DNA of 64,000 nucleotides from Mycobacterium kansasii ATCC 12478 (GCF_000157895.3 NC_022663.1:3410001-3474000), one strand, 5' to 3'. Positions 38,470-47,382 are shown, numbered from the stretch's first letter. A program made the numbers and translations. The notes: a model not told the origin generated them from the letters alone.

Positions 38470-38705
38470 GACCCGCAAGCACCTCGGTAGGTGAGGCGTC
38501 TGCATGGATACAGGCCACTGACCCCGAACGTCGAGAGACGCCCCGGGTCAGGACAGCTCTTCCCGGCTTAAGGGTTGAGCCCAAGTGGCTTCCGGACGAG
38601 GTCCGGATACGCCGTGCAGTGCCGAAGCTCCGACGAGAGGGGTGTGCCCAGCCGTTGGCGCCGGGCGTTCCCGCCTCGTACAGGTGACTATGGTGACACC
38701 CGCGT
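38470..38705 (+). ncRNA. M-box (ykoK) Mg2+ riboswitch
   Basis: The conserved M-box core is readable: GGTAGGTGAGGCGTCTGCAT (38486 on), GGATACAGGCCACTGACCC, the CGTC-GAGA-GACG tetraloop hairpin at 38529-38540, closing stem CTGACCC (38518-38524)/GGGTCAG (38545-38551), and the distal CAGGTGACTATGGTGACACC (38681-38700). M-box RNAs sense Mg2+ and lower expression of downstream transporters when Mg2+ is plentiful. Here the downstream genes are a short ORF, a 63-aa protein and a NRAMP-related transporter. Confidence 0.92.
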
Positions 38706-38735
38706 GTGTCCTGGCCGTGAGGAGGTGAGGGCGAG

Positions 38736-38810
38736 ATGAGTAGTCCGGGCGATAGTCCTTATCCGAAATCCGTCTTGTCCCGATCCGGCTCCGGCATCCC
38801 TGCCGCCTGA
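38736..38810 (+). CDS. Short leader ORF after the M-box
   Basis: A 24-residue ORF (begins MSSPGDSPYPKS) whose ATG follows GGAGGTGAGGG, the best ribosome-binding site in the region, within 31 nt of the riboswitch end. The Pro-containing N-terminus recalls Mg2+-responsive leader peptides such as MgtL. No homologue is known to me. A translated regulatory leader is the inference. Confidence 0.42.
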   Translation: MSSPGDSPYPKSVLSRSGSGIPAA

Positions 38811-38930
38811 GCTTTCCCGGACTGCCGTTGCCGCGTGCGCATGCGCACAGGCCACTTAGCGGCGCTTGACCGGGCGCTCGAATCGCCGGCGAATGGCGCA
38901 AGTCGATCGGGCTGCCGGCAGGAGAGAGCA

Positions 38931-39122
38931 ATGACCACGACAACCACGAACCACGTTGCACCACAATTGTTTACCCGGGCGACCAAAGGCCGCCGGTCGG
39001 TGCTGCGCGCCGGCCGTAGGCTGTCGGGCAAGCTGAGCGCGTCCTTCACGATGACCCCACAGCAGCGAGCCGACGCGTACCTGGCGCGGATGCCCATTGC
39101 GGTGATCACCGGCCCGCACTAA
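38931..39122 (+). CDS. Small M-box-associated protein
   Basis: A 63-residue protein starting with five threonines (MTTTTTNHV), then a basic middle (RATKGRRSVLRAGRRLSGK) and a conserved-looking end (TMTPQQRADAYLARMPIAVI). AGGAGAG precedes the ATG at 38931. In M. tuberculosis a small protein of unknown function (Rv1535) follows an M-box, and this ORF has a comparable position and size; sequence identity could not be checked. Probably Mg2+-regulated. Function unknown. Confidence 0.6.
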   Translation: MTTTTTNHVAPQLFTRATKGRRSVLRAGRRLSGKLSASFTMTPQQRADAYLARMPIAVITGPH

Positions 39123-39229
39123 GCGCAACGTGTCACTACCGACTTAGTGGGGGAGGCGTCGATCCGGCGTCCCACCCGCTGAATCGGCCTGCCCGCCATG
39201 CCAACTTGACTGAGATAGCGAGTAATCCG

Positions 39230-41002
39230 ATGACTTCGATCACCACCCGGCGCCACGGTGGCCCGCACGGTCGCACACCCGACCAAACCCCGCCCACCCC
39301 CGTCGTGCCCGACACCGCGGTGGTGGACACAGCACATTGTGGTGACATCGTCGGTGCCTTCGGACGGATTCCCCGTGACGGCGCGGGTGTGAGCCGCAAG
39401 CGCTGGGCACGCCTGCGGACCTTGATGGTCATCAGTGGTCCCGGCCTGATCGTGATGGTCGGCGACAACGACGCCGGCGGTGTCGCGACATATGCACAGG
39501 CCGGGCAGGACTACGGGATGAAGCTGTTGTGGACGCTGACGTTGCTGATCCCGGTGCTGTATGTCAACCAGGAGATGGTACTGCGACTCGGAGCTGTCGC
39601 GCGGGTTGGGCACGCGCGGTTGATATTCGAACGCTTCGGCAAGTTCTGGGGCGCATTCAGCGTCGGCGACCTGCTGATTCTCAACGCACTGACGATCGTC
39701 ACCGAATTCATCGGCGTATCAATGGCACTCGGGTTCCTGGGTTGTCCCAAGGCCATTGCCGTTCCGGCCGCTGCGGTGCTGTTGTTCGCGGTGGTGGCCG
39801 GCGGCTCGTTCCGCCGCTGGGAAGCGATGATGTTCCTGCTGATCGCGGTGAACGTGGTGATCATCCCGATGGCGCTGCTGGTGCACCCGACCTTCACCGG
39901 GACCGTCGACGGATTGCGGCCACAGTTCCCGGGCGGACTCGACGCCACCGTGCTGTTGTTGATCGTCGCGATCGTCGGCACCACCGTCGCGCCATGGCAG
40001 TTGTTCTTCCAGCAGTCCAACGTGGTCGACAAGCGCATCACCACGCAGTGGATTTCTTATGCGCGAGCCGATTTGGTGCTCGGCATCGTCGTCGTGATGG
40101 TCGGCGCGACAGCGCTGATGGCGGTGACCGCGTTCGGATTGTCCGGCTCCGCCGACGCCGGCCATTTCACCGACGCGGGGGCGGTGGCGACGGGGCTGGC
40201 CAACCACTTCAGCGGCACGGTGGGCCTGCTGTTCGCGATCATTCTGCTCGACGCGTCACTGATCGGGGCGAACGCGATCGGCCTGGCCACCACCTATGCC
40301 GTCGGTGACGCGATGGGCAAGCGGCACTCACTGCACTGGAAGGTCAGCGAAGCGCCACTGTTCTACGGCGGCTACGCGGTCCTTCTTGCGGTGTCGGCCG
40401 CAATTGCGTTCAGTCCTGATCAGGTCCTGGGCCTGGTGACCCAGGGCGTGCAGGCGCTCGCCGGCATCCTGTTGCCCTCGGCGACCGTCTTCCTGGTCCT
40501 GTTGTGCAATGACCGCGCGGTTCTGGGGCCATGGACAAACACGCTGCGGCAGAACATCTTTGCCTGGTCGACGGTGTGGTGTCTGGTGTTGCTGTCGCTC
40601 GCGTTGACGGCGGCGACGTTCTTCCCGCATCTGTCCACCACCACCCTGGTGGCCGGGCTCGCGGCCGGAGCGGCGGCCGGCATCATCGGCGGCACCGCCG
40701 TGCTGATCGCCGGCCGGCGCAAGGGTAACCGCCGCGAAGCGGAGACGATCTCGCAGGCATTCGGCGGCGGCCTGGATCCTCAAGACGTCGACGAACTCGA
40801 GGACACCTCGTTGCTGACCCGCGCCGAGCGGCGTGCTGTGCGCCGGCAGGACCGGGCGAACTGGCGTACCCCCGATCTGGCCACCATTACCCGCCCAACC
40901 ATGTCACCGGGCCGTCGTGCGGGCCTGTTCACCCTGCGCGGCTACCTGGTGGTGGCGGTCGTGCTGGTCGTGGTCAAGGTCGTCGAGGCCGGCCTGGGCT
41001 GA
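39230..41002 (+). CDS. NRAMP-related divalent cation (probably Mg2+) transporter
   Basis: A 590-residue membrane protein of the NRAMP (LeuT) fold with about 11 helices and hydrophilic N- and C-terminal tails. TM1 reads GPGLIVMVGDNDAGGVATYAQAG, where canonical Mn2+/Fe2+ NRAMPs have DPGN. The TM6 site reads TTVAPWQLFFQQSNVV, in place of the usual MPHN metal-binding stretch. Loss of the metal-coordinating Met/Asn motifs is the hallmark of NRAMP relatives that take hydrated Mg2+. The upstream M-box riboswitch supports a Mg2+ role independently. ATG 39230 is chosen; a TTG at 39206 would add eight residues. Confidence 0.85.
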   Translation: MTSITTRRHGGPHGRTPDQTPPTPVVPDTAVVDTAHCGDIVGAFGRIPRDGAGVSRKRWARLRTLMVISGPGLIVMVGDNDAGGVATYAQAGQDYGMKLLWTLTLLIPVLYVNQEMVLRLGAVARVGHARLIFERFGKFWGAFSVGDLLILNALTIVTEFIGVSMALGFLGCPKAIAVPAAAVLLFAVVAGGSFRRWEAMMFLLIAVNVVIIPMALLVHPTFTGTVDGLRPQFPGGLDATVLLLIVAIVGTTVAPWQLFFQQSNVVDKRITTQWISYARADLVLGIVVVMVGATALMAVTAFGLSGSADAGHFTDAGAVATGLANHFSGTVGLLFAIILLDASLIGANAIGLATTYAVGDAMGKRHSLHWKVSEAPLFYGGYAVLLAVSAAIAFSPDQVLGLVTQGVQALAGILLPSATVFLVLLCNDRAVLGPWTNTLRQNIFAWSTVWCLVLLSLALTAATFFPHLSTTTLVAGLAAGAAAGIIGGTAVLIAGRRKGNRREAETISQAFGGGLDPQDVDELEDTSLLTRAERRAVRRQDRANWRTPDLATITRPTMSPGRRAGLFTLRGYLVVAVVLVVVKVVEAGLG

Positions 41003-41197
41003 ACCGGGACCACCACACGCGGCACTGTCCACCCCGACGGCGCTGATCCAATAGCGCCCCCGGTGGTCGTCCGCAACCGCGGCTTTCCCATCAGCCGCAT
41101 CAGTCTCCGCGGGTTCGGGGTATCTCGCCTTGCCCGACTGTCAGCGACAAATTCGTTGCACCCCTGGGCTTGTCGCCAAAAGGAATGATCGGCGGAG

Positions 41198-41234
41198 CCA
41201 GGACTCCGCGCAGCGCGGTGACCCACATCAGCAC
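41198..41234. repeat. Dispersed ~36-bp repeat, copy B
   Basis: Near-duplicate of 3405-3440. It shares CCAGGACTCCG, GCAG, GCGGTGAC and ATCAGCAC in the same order. It ends 5 bp before the ldtA stop codon. Confidence 0.45.
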
Positions 41235-41238
41235 CGTC

Positions 41239-41994
41239 TCAGGCGACCACTTCGATCGGATCGCCGACGTTGACGGTGTTGAAGTACCAGGCGGCATTGT
41301 CCGGGCTGAGGTTGATGCAGCCATGGCTGACGTTGGCGTAGCCCTGTGAGTTGACCGACCACGGCGCCGAGTGCACGTACACGCCGCTCCAGGTGACCCG
41401 AACCGCATAGGAGGCGGTGATCAGATAACCGTCGGAAGAGTTCAGCGGAATGCCGATGGTGCGTGAATCCATCACCACGGTGCGCTCTTTCGACAGCGCA
41501 CTGAAGTTGCCGACCGGCGTCGGACGGCTGGGCTTGCCCATCGACGCCGGCATGGTGCGCAGGACCTCTCCGTTTCGGCTGACGGTGAACGTGTGCGCCG
41601 AGATGCTGGCCACCCCGAGCAGCTCGTCACCGGTTTCGAAGCCGTCCGTCAGCTCCTGCACACCCACCGAAATGTGGCTATGGGCCGGCCAGTAGTGGTC
41701 GGGAATCCACTGCACGACGAAGCTGTCGACCCACTCGAAATGTCCGGTCATGTTGCTGGGGGAGGTGACACGAATGGCTCGTTCGGCGGCGCGGCGATCG
41801 AGGACCGGAGCACTGAAGGTCACCACCACCGGGTGTGCCACGCCCACCACCGCGCCATTGGCCGGCAACACCGCGGCGACTCCGGGCACGGGCTGCGGCA
41901 GGGGCACCGCGGCGCTCGCCAGAGCGCCCGACCCGGCCAGGGCCATCGTCGTGATTGCAACCATAACGAACAGATAACGAACTGCGTGGCGCAT
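41239..41994 (-). CDS. ldtA: L,D-transpeptidase LdtA
   Basis: A 251-residue exported enzyme, the same length as M. tuberculosis Rv0116c. An N-terminal signal peptide (RYLFVMVAITTMALAGSGALASAA) precedes an Ig-like domain (about 40-125). The YkuD catalytic domain contains HSAPWSVNSQGYANVSHGCI, with the catalytic Cys in SHGCINL. It forms 3-3 cross-links between stem peptides in peptidoglycan, outside the membrane. The start at 41994 (MRHAVRYLF) follows GAAGG; the frame extends to 42027, but that would place charged residues before the signal. Divergent from oxyS. Confidence 0.93.
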   Translation of the reverse strand: MRHAVRYLFVMVAITTMALAGSGALASAAVPLPQPVPGVAAVLPANGAVVGVAHPVVVTFSAPVLDRRAAERAIRVTSPSNMTGHFEWVDSFVVQWIPDHYWPAHSHISVGVQELTDGFETGDELLGVASISAHTFTVSRNGEVLRTMPASMGKPSRPTPVGNFSALSKERTVVMDSRTIGIPLNSSDGYLITASYAVRVTWSGVYVHSAPWSVNSQGYANVSHGCINLSPDNAAWYFNTVNVGDPIEVVA

Positions 41995-42354
41995 GACGGT
42001 CACCCTTCGGGACGGTGCAATCAACACAACCGCATTCTAGGGCTGTGTACCCGCTACGTGCTGCAGCAAACATCTCGGACTGGCGGTCCGGCTTTGCTCC
42101 GGTCGTCATGGTAGCGGTCCGTCATCAGCCTTGCCCGGGCTGCGGCGCGGCTGGCGCCCCGCTGCGGCAGCACTCCCTCCACGCGCCGATCGCGTCGCTG
42201 CCCATCGAGTCAGCGCCCGGGCGATGGCCGGCGTCGCGTGCCACGAAGCTGGCCCGGCGCCCCGGGCGCGCGGTCTCGGCCTGTTGAGACTGGCTGACGG
42301 GCCGACGACACGTTAGCCTCAGCGAAATCGTGCTCCACCGCCGAGGAGGTGTAA
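41995..42354. other. Intergenic region between ldtA and oxyS
   Basis: A 360-bp divergent spacer with no convincing gene. It holds a TAGCCT -10-like hexamer (42314-42319) 35 bp before the oxyS GTG, and the oxyS ribosome-binding site GAGGAGGTG. No inverted repeat stands out. Confidence 0.5.
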
Positions 42355-43287
42355 GTGCTCTTTCGTCAGCTGGAGTATTTCGTGGCGGTCGCCCAGGAGC
42401 GGCACTTCGCCCGGGCGGCAGAGAAGTGTTACGTCTCACAACCCGCGCTGTCGTCGGCGATCGCCAAGCTCGAGCGTGAACTCAACGTCACCCTGATCAA
42501 CCGCGGCCATAGCTTCGAGGGCCTGACTCCCGAGGGGGAGCGGTTGGTGGTGTGGGCCAAGCGGATTCTGGCCGAGCACGACGCGTTCAAGGCCGAGGTG
42601 GACGCGGTGCGCTCCGGTGTCACCGGGACGCTGCGGCTGGGTACGGTCCCGTCCGCGTCGACGACGGCGTCCCTGGTGCTGTCCGGTTTCTGTTCGGCGC
42701 ACCCGTTGGTGAAGGCCCAAATCTGCTCCCGGCTGGCCTCAACCGAGCTGTACCGCCGGCTACGAGACTTCGAACTCGACGCGATCATCGTGCATCCGAC
42801 AACAGAAGACAGCCGCGACGTCGATGTGGTGCCGCTCTACGAGGAGCGCTATGTGCTGCTCGTGCCGCCCGACATGGTGCCCGCGGGGGCGTCGACGGTG
42901 CGCTGGCCGGACGCCGCGCAACTGCCGCTGGCGCTGCTCTCGCCGGACATGCGGGACCGCCAGATCATCAACGCTGCCTTCGCCGAGCATGCCATCACGG
43001 TCAGCCCCCAGGTCGAGACGGACTCTGTCGCTTCGCTCATCGCCCAGGTGGCCACCGGCAACTGGGCGTCCATCGTTCCGCACACCTGGCTATGGACCAC
43101 GCCGACCGGCGGCGAGATTCGTCCGGTCCCGTTGGTAGACCCCATTCGCAAAGCCCAGATCGGTTTGGTCACCAACTCCGCCGGCCCGGGATCGCCCGTC
43201 GCCCGCGCGCTCGTCGCATGTGCGCAGGAGTTGGACCTGGGCGAGTTCTTCGACGCCCGGATGTCGGGAATCAGCCGCCGGCGCTGA
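42355..43287 (+). CDS. oxyS: LysR-family regulator OxyS
   Basis: A 310-residue LysR-type regulator. The N-terminal winged HTH spans residues 1-60 (LFRQLEYFVAVAQERHFARA then CYVSQPALSSAIAKLE). A two-lobed effector domain follows (GTLRLGTVPSAS, ELDAIIVH, YVLLVPPDM). Context (ldtA, oxyS, oxcA, fadD7) matches Rv0116c-Rv0119, which supports OxyS. In M. tuberculosis OxyS is linked to oxidative stress and katG expression. A GTG start follows GAGGAGGTG. Its 3' end overlaps the convergent oxcA by 17 bp. A T-N11-A palindrome in the oxcA-fadD7 spacer is a candidate target. Confidence 0.9.
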   Translation: MLFRQLEYFVAVAQERHFARAAEKCYVSQPALSSAIAKLERELNVTLINRGHSFEGLTPEGERLVVWAKRILAEHDAFKAEVDAVRSGVTGTLRLGTVPSASTTASLVLSGFCSAHPLVKAQICSRLASTELYRRLRDFELDAIIVHPTTEDSRDVDVVPLYEERYVLLVPPDMVPAGASTVRWPDAAQLPLALLSPDMRDRQIINAAFAEHAITVSPQVETDSVASLIAQVATGNWASIVPHTWLWTTPTGGEIRPVPLVDPIRKAQIGLVTNSAGPGSPVARALVACAQELDLGEFFDARMSGISRRR

Positions 43288-45031
43288 CCGGTGCCGGCGG
43301 GGCGGTGGCGGCGCTGGTGGGGTTCAGGCTCGCCAGGTGTCCGCTCTCCACCCCGGCGGCCGGGCTGAGCTCGCAATCGATGATCGACGGTCCCCCCGAC
43401 GCCAACGCCTCGGTCAGTGCCGCGGTCAGTTCCGCCGGTGTGGTGACGTGATATCCCTTGCCGCTGAAGGCTTCTGCGATCAGCTCGTGACGCGCCCGAG
43501 CGTTCAGCACGGTAGGCGCCGGATCGCTGCCGGACGCCGACGCCTCGTCGCCGCGGTAGACGCCGCCGTTGTTGAGGATGACCACGGTCACCGGAAGTCG
43601 ATACCGGCAGATGGTCTCGACTTCCATGCCCGAAAAGCCGAATGCGCTGTCCCCCTCGATCGCGATCACCGGCCGCCCGGTCTCCACCGCGGCCGCGATC
43701 GAGTAGCCCAGGCCGATGCCCATCACCCCCCAGGTACCGGTGTCGAGCCGGTGCCGCGGCAACTGCATGTCGATGACGTTGCGGGCCAGGTCCAGCGCGT
43801 TGGCACCTTCGTTGATCACATACACATCGGGATTGCGTTGCAGCACGGCGCGAATGGCGCCGAGCGCGTTGTAGAACCGCATCGGGTGCGGGTCTTCGGC
43901 CAGCCGCTCGCGCATCTTGGCGTCGTTGCGCGCCTTGCGATCCGACAGCTCGCCGGTCCATTGCGCCGGCGCCACGACGGGACGTCCGGCCAGGCCGTCC
44001 AGCAGGGCCGACATCACCGAGCCGATGTCACCGGACAGCGGAGCCGCCACCGGCCGGTTGCTGTCGAACTCCGACGCCGCGATATCGACCTGGATGAACT
44101 TGGCGTCGGCCGCCCACTGCGGCGACTCGCCGTGGCCCAGAAGCCAATTCAGCCGGGCGCCGACCAGCACGACGGTGTCGGCACGCGCGATGGCCAGCGA
44201 GCGGGCCGCGCCGGCGGACTGCGGATGGGAGTCCGGCAGTAGCCCCTTGGCCATCGACATGGGCAGGAACGGAATTCCCGTGGTCTCGATAAACTCGCGA
44301 ATCACGTTGTCGGCCCGGGCATATGCCGCGCCTTTGCCGAGTACGATCAGCGGCCGCCGGGCCGTGGCGAGTAACTGCAGGGCGCGGTCGACAGCCTCGG
44401 CCGCGGGAAGTTGTCGCGGTGCCGGGTCGACCAGCCGCCAGATGCTGTCGGCGGCAACGGAGACCTCCAATGCCTGACCGAGCACCTCACCGGGGATGTC
44501 GAGGTAGACACCGCCCGGCCGACCCGAAATCGCGGTGCGAATGGCGCGCGCGACCCCGAGCCCGATGTCCTCCACCCGGTTAATCCGGTAGGCCGCCTTG
44601 GCGAACGGCCGGGCGGCATTGAGCTGGTCGATCTCCTGGTAGTCGCCGCGCTGCAGGTCCACGATGGACCGCCGGCTCGAACCCGAGATCTGGATCATCG
44701 GGAAGCAGTTTGCCGTGGCGTTGGCCAGCGCGGGCAGGCCGTTGAGAAAGCCGGGGCCGGACGTCGTCAGGCAGATGCCGGGACGCGCCGTAAGGAAACC
44801 GGCGGCCGCCGCCGCATTCCCGGCCGAGCCCTCATGGCGGAAGCCGATGTAACGGATACCAGCGGCCTGGGCGGTTCGGGCGAGGTCGGTGATCGGGATG
44901 CCGACGATGCCGTAGATGGTGTCGACGTCGTTGGCCTTGAGGGCATCCACCATGAGGTGAAAGCCGTCGGTCAGGCGATCCTTGGCCGGTCCAGCCGCCG
45001 CTGCGCCGGGAGATGCCGATTGCGTGGTCAT
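43271..45031 (-). CDS. oxcA: Oxalyl-CoA decarboxylase OxcA (ThDP enzyme)
   Basis: A 586-residue thiamine-diphosphate enzyme (M. tuberculosis OxcA is 582 aa). The N-terminal PYR domain carries the catalytic Glu region (RYIGFRHEGSAGNAAAAAGF), with SGPGFLNGL after it. A central domain follows. The C-terminal PP domain has the ThDP/Mg2+ motif EGDSAFGFSGMEVETICR ending in VVILNNGG. It converts oxalyl-CoA to formyl-CoA and CO2. The start at 45031 (MTTQSASPG) is chosen; the frame continues upstream but that part is unlike the family. It is divergent from fadD7, which may supply oxalyl-CoA. Confidence 0.9.
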   Translation of the reverse strand: MTTQSASPGAAAAGPAKDRLTDGFHLMVDALKANDVDTIYGIVGIPITDLARTAQAAGIRYIGFRHEGSAGNAAAAAGFLTARPGICLTTSGPGFLNGLPALANATANCFPMIQISGSSRRSIVDLQRGDYQEIDQLNAARPFAKAAYRINRVEDIGLGVARAIRTAISGRPGGVYLDIPGEVLGQALEVSVAADSIWRLVDPAPRQLPAAEAVDRALQLLATARRPLIVLGKGAAYARADNVIREFIETTGIPFLPMSMAKGLLPDSHPQSAGAARSLAIARADTVVLVGARLNWLLGHGESPQWAADAKFIQVDIAASEFDSNRPVAAPLSGDIGSVMSALLDGLAGRPVVAPAQWTGELSDRKARNDAKMRERLAEDPHPMRFYNALGAIRAVLQRNPDVYVINEGANALDLARNVIDMQLPRHRLDTGTWGVMGIGLGYSIAAAVETGRPVIAIEGDSAFGFSGMEVETICRYRLPVTVVILNNGGVYRGDEASASGSDPAPTVLNARARHELIAEAFSGKGYHVTTPAELTAALTEALASGGPSIIDCELSPAAGVESGHLASLNPTSAATAPPAPVSAGG

Positions 45032-45193
45032 GGTGGCGACTCCTGGTGTCTGAGGGGGACCGGAGTGTTCCCCGCCGCGGATGTCTCGGTCATCACTTTG
45101 TTCCAGTGCCCGGGCTGTGTCCAAGACCGGGTCGCTATTCAGTGATTTACGTTGTCTATCGACCGCGGCCGCCAGGAGCTTACGGGGTGCATT

Positions 45194-45212
45194 CGATAGG
45201 TTCCGACTATCG
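45194..45212. promoter_or_regulatory. LysR-type palindrome between oxcA and fadD7
   Basis: CGATAG-N7-CTATCG is a perfect 6-bp inverted repeat that contains the T-N11-A core of LysR operators. It sits 163 bp upstream of oxcA and 98 bp upstream of fadD7. OxyS, encoded just beyond oxcA, is the likely ligand; this is inferred. Confidence 0.5.
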
Positions 45213-45309
45213 AGCGGTAGCGGATCGGTATTGGACAAGCAGCATTGTCACCGGCAGGGTGGCCATCAGGAGCCGATCCGGCACCGGCAACACCCGAGAG
45301 GAGCGTGCG

Positions 45310-46908
45310 ATGTCATCGATCACCAATGCGGTGGCGCAACAGTTCGCGGCCGATGGTTCCACCGAATCGTCGAGTCCGCGGATTGCCGATCTGGTGACGG
45401 TGGCGGCAACCCGGCGGCCGGAGGCGGTCGCGCTGGTCGTGACCGCCGACCGCGTCGCGATCAGCTACCGCGACGTGATCCGGTTGGCCGACGACCTGGC
45501 CGGGCAGCTGACTAGGGCCGGTCTCTTACCGGGCGACCGGGTGGCGCTGCGTTCAGGCAGCAACGCCGAATTCGTCGTCACGCTGTTGGCCGCGTCGCGA
45601 GCCGATCTGGTGGTGGTCCCGTTGGATCCGGCGCTGCCCGTCAGCGACCAGCGCGCCCGCGCCGAGGCCTCCGGAGCGCGCGTGGTGCTGGTGGACGGCA
45701 GCGGCCCCGACAACGGGGAAGATCCGGCGATCCGGTGGTGGCCGGTGGCGGTGAGCGTGGGCCGCGATGACGGCGCCCTGTCGGTCCGTCTGGAGGCTGC
45801 CGGCGAACCGAAGCCGGTCACGTCCGCACCCGAGGGGCTGCGGCCCGACGACGCCATGATCATGTTCACCGGCGGCACGACGGGCCTGCCCAAGATGGTC
45901 CCCTGGACGCACGGAAACATCGCCAGTTCTATCCGGGCGATCGTCGCCGGGTACCGGCTGGGCCCGCAGGATGCGACGGTCGCGGTGATGCCGCTGTATC
46001 ACGGTCACGGCTTGATGGCCGCGTTGCTGTCGACCCTGGCCTCCGGAGGCGCGGTGTTGCTGCCGGCCCGGGGGAAGTTCTCGGCGCACACCTTCTGGGA
46101 CGACATCGACGCGGTGCACGCCACCTGGTACACGGCGGTGCCGACCATTCACCAGATCCTGTTGGAGCGCGCGAAGACTGAACCGTCCGGCACCAAAGCT
46201 GCCCTGCGTTTCATCCGCAGTTGCAGCGCCCCGCTCACCCCGGAGACGGCACAGGCGCTGCACGCGGAGTTCAGCGCGCCGGTGGTCTGCGCGTTCGGTA
46301 TGACCGAGGCCACCCACCAGGTGGCCACCACGGGGCCCGACGAGGAGGAAAATCCGGCAGTGTCGACCGGTCTGGTGGGCAAGTCGACCGGGCCGGAAAT
46401 CCGCATCGTCGGATCCGGCGGAGTGCCCGTCGGTCCCGGCGAGGTCGGCGAGGTCTGGCTGCGCGGCCCCACCGTGGTGCGCGGCTACCTCGGCGACCCG
46501 AAGATCACCGAAGCCAACTTCACCGACGGGTGGCTGCGCACCGGCGATCTGGGGACATTGTCGGCCGACGGCGACCTGAGCATCCGCGGCCGGATCAAAG
46601 AGCTGATCAACCGCGGCGGCGAGAAAATATCGCCGGAGCGCGTCGAGCACGTGCTGGCCACCCATCCCAACGTCTTGGAACCAGCCGTCTTCGGCGTTCC
46701 CCACCCGCTCTACGGCGAAGCCGTCGCGGCGGTGATCGTGCCTCGCCAGCCCGCGCCGACTCCCGAAGAACTCACCGAGTTCTGCCGGGAACGCTTGGCG
46801 GCCTTCGAGATTCCCGCCACCTTCGAGCTGGCGAGCGAGCTGCCGCACACCGCGAAGGGTTCGCTCGACCGTCGCGCCGTGGCCCAACGGTTCGGTCCGC
46901 CGGCGTAA
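45310..46908 (+). CDS. fadD7: FadD7 acyl-CoA synthetase (possible oxalyl-CoA synthetase)
   Basis: A 532-residue ANL ligase. P-loop MFTGGTTGLPKMVPWTH lies near residues 185-201. FGMTEATHQ and LRTGDLG are in the core, GRIKELINRGGEKISPE at the hinge, and HTAKGSLDRR holds the C-terminal catalytic Lys. It resembles plant AAE3 oxalyl-CoA synthetase in overall style and short length. Being divergent from oxcA, it could make the OxcA substrate, though M. tuberculosis annotation calls it fatty-acid-CoA ligase. ATG 45310 follows GAGAGGAG. Confidence 0.87.
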   Translation: MSSITNAVAQQFAADGSTESSSPRIADLVTVAATRRPEAVALVVTADRVAISYRDVIRLADDLAGQLTRAGLLPGDRVALRSGSNAEFVVTLLAASRADLVVVPLDPALPVSDQRARAEASGARVVLVDGSGPDNGEDPAIRWWPVAVSVGRDDGALSVRLEAAGEPKPVTSAPEGLRPDDAMIMFTGGTTGLPKMVPWTHGNIASSIRAIVAGYRLGPQDATVAVMPLYHGHGLMAALLSTLASGGAVLLPARGKFSAHTFWDDIDAVHATWYTAVPTIHQILLERAKTEPSGTKAALRFIRSCSAPLTPETAQALHAEFSAPVVCAFGMTEATHQVATTGPDEEENPAVSTGLVGKSTGPEIRIVGSGGVPVGPGEVGEVWLRGPTVVRGYLGDPKITEANFTDGWLRTGDLGTLSADGDLSIRGRIKELINRGGEKISPERVEHVLATHPNVLEPAVFGVPHPLYGEAVAAVIVPRQPAPTPEELTEFCRERLAAFEIPATFELASELPHTAKGSLDRRAVAQRFGPPA

Positions 46909-46914
46909 CCCGGG

Positions 46915-47382
46915 TCACCGCGACGACGCGACCGAACCCCACGCCGCTCGCGCGCCGGAGTCGCCGACGCGATACGTCTGGACCAGCGTGGCCGCGGCGG
47001 CGGCCACCACCAACAGCGTGACCACCAGCTGCACAACGGGTTTGACCGCGCGTCCCCGGGCCCGGCGAAGGTGGGCGACCGCCAGCGCGACGACGGCCGC
47101 TGCCAGTGCTGCCGCGAAGTAGGACATCGTCTCGCCGAGATCCGCGTGCTTATCGATCGCCGGCGACTGGCCGAGCTTGCCGGCCAACCACTCGCCCGAG
47201 TCCGCGGTCAACGGGGTCACGATCAGCGTGATGACGGCCAGGGCCAGAGTCATCCAGACCAGTCGTTGGCGGGCCGCCGGCCACAGCGCGCACATGATCG
47301 CCAGGATCGCCGTCAACGGACCCAGCACGACGACCAGATGGTTGAGCAATATGTGGGCCGGTAGTCCGTCAACCGTCGACAT
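46915..47382 (-). CDS. DUF2231-type four-helix membrane protein
   Basis: A 155-residue protein with four predicted membrane helices (HLVVVLGPLTAILAIMCAL, LVWMTLALAVITLIVTPL, MSYFAAALAAAVVALAVA, VVQLVVTLLVVAAAAATLV). A conserved-looking HxxLNH-type start (PAHILLNHLVVVLGP) and DSGEWLAGKLG loop are as in DUF2231 proteins. His residues near helix 1 could bind a cofactor. Function unknown. It is convergent with fadD7, with a 6-bp gap, and ends the fusA2 strand run. Confidence 0.8.
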   Translation of the reverse strand: MSTVDGLPAHILLNHLVVVLGPLTAILAIMCALWPAARQRLVWMTLALAVITLIVTPLTADSGEWLAGKLGQSPAIDKHADLGETMSYFAAALAAAVVALAVAHLRRARGRAVKPVVQLVVTLLVVAAAAATLVQTYRVGDSGARAAWGSVASSR

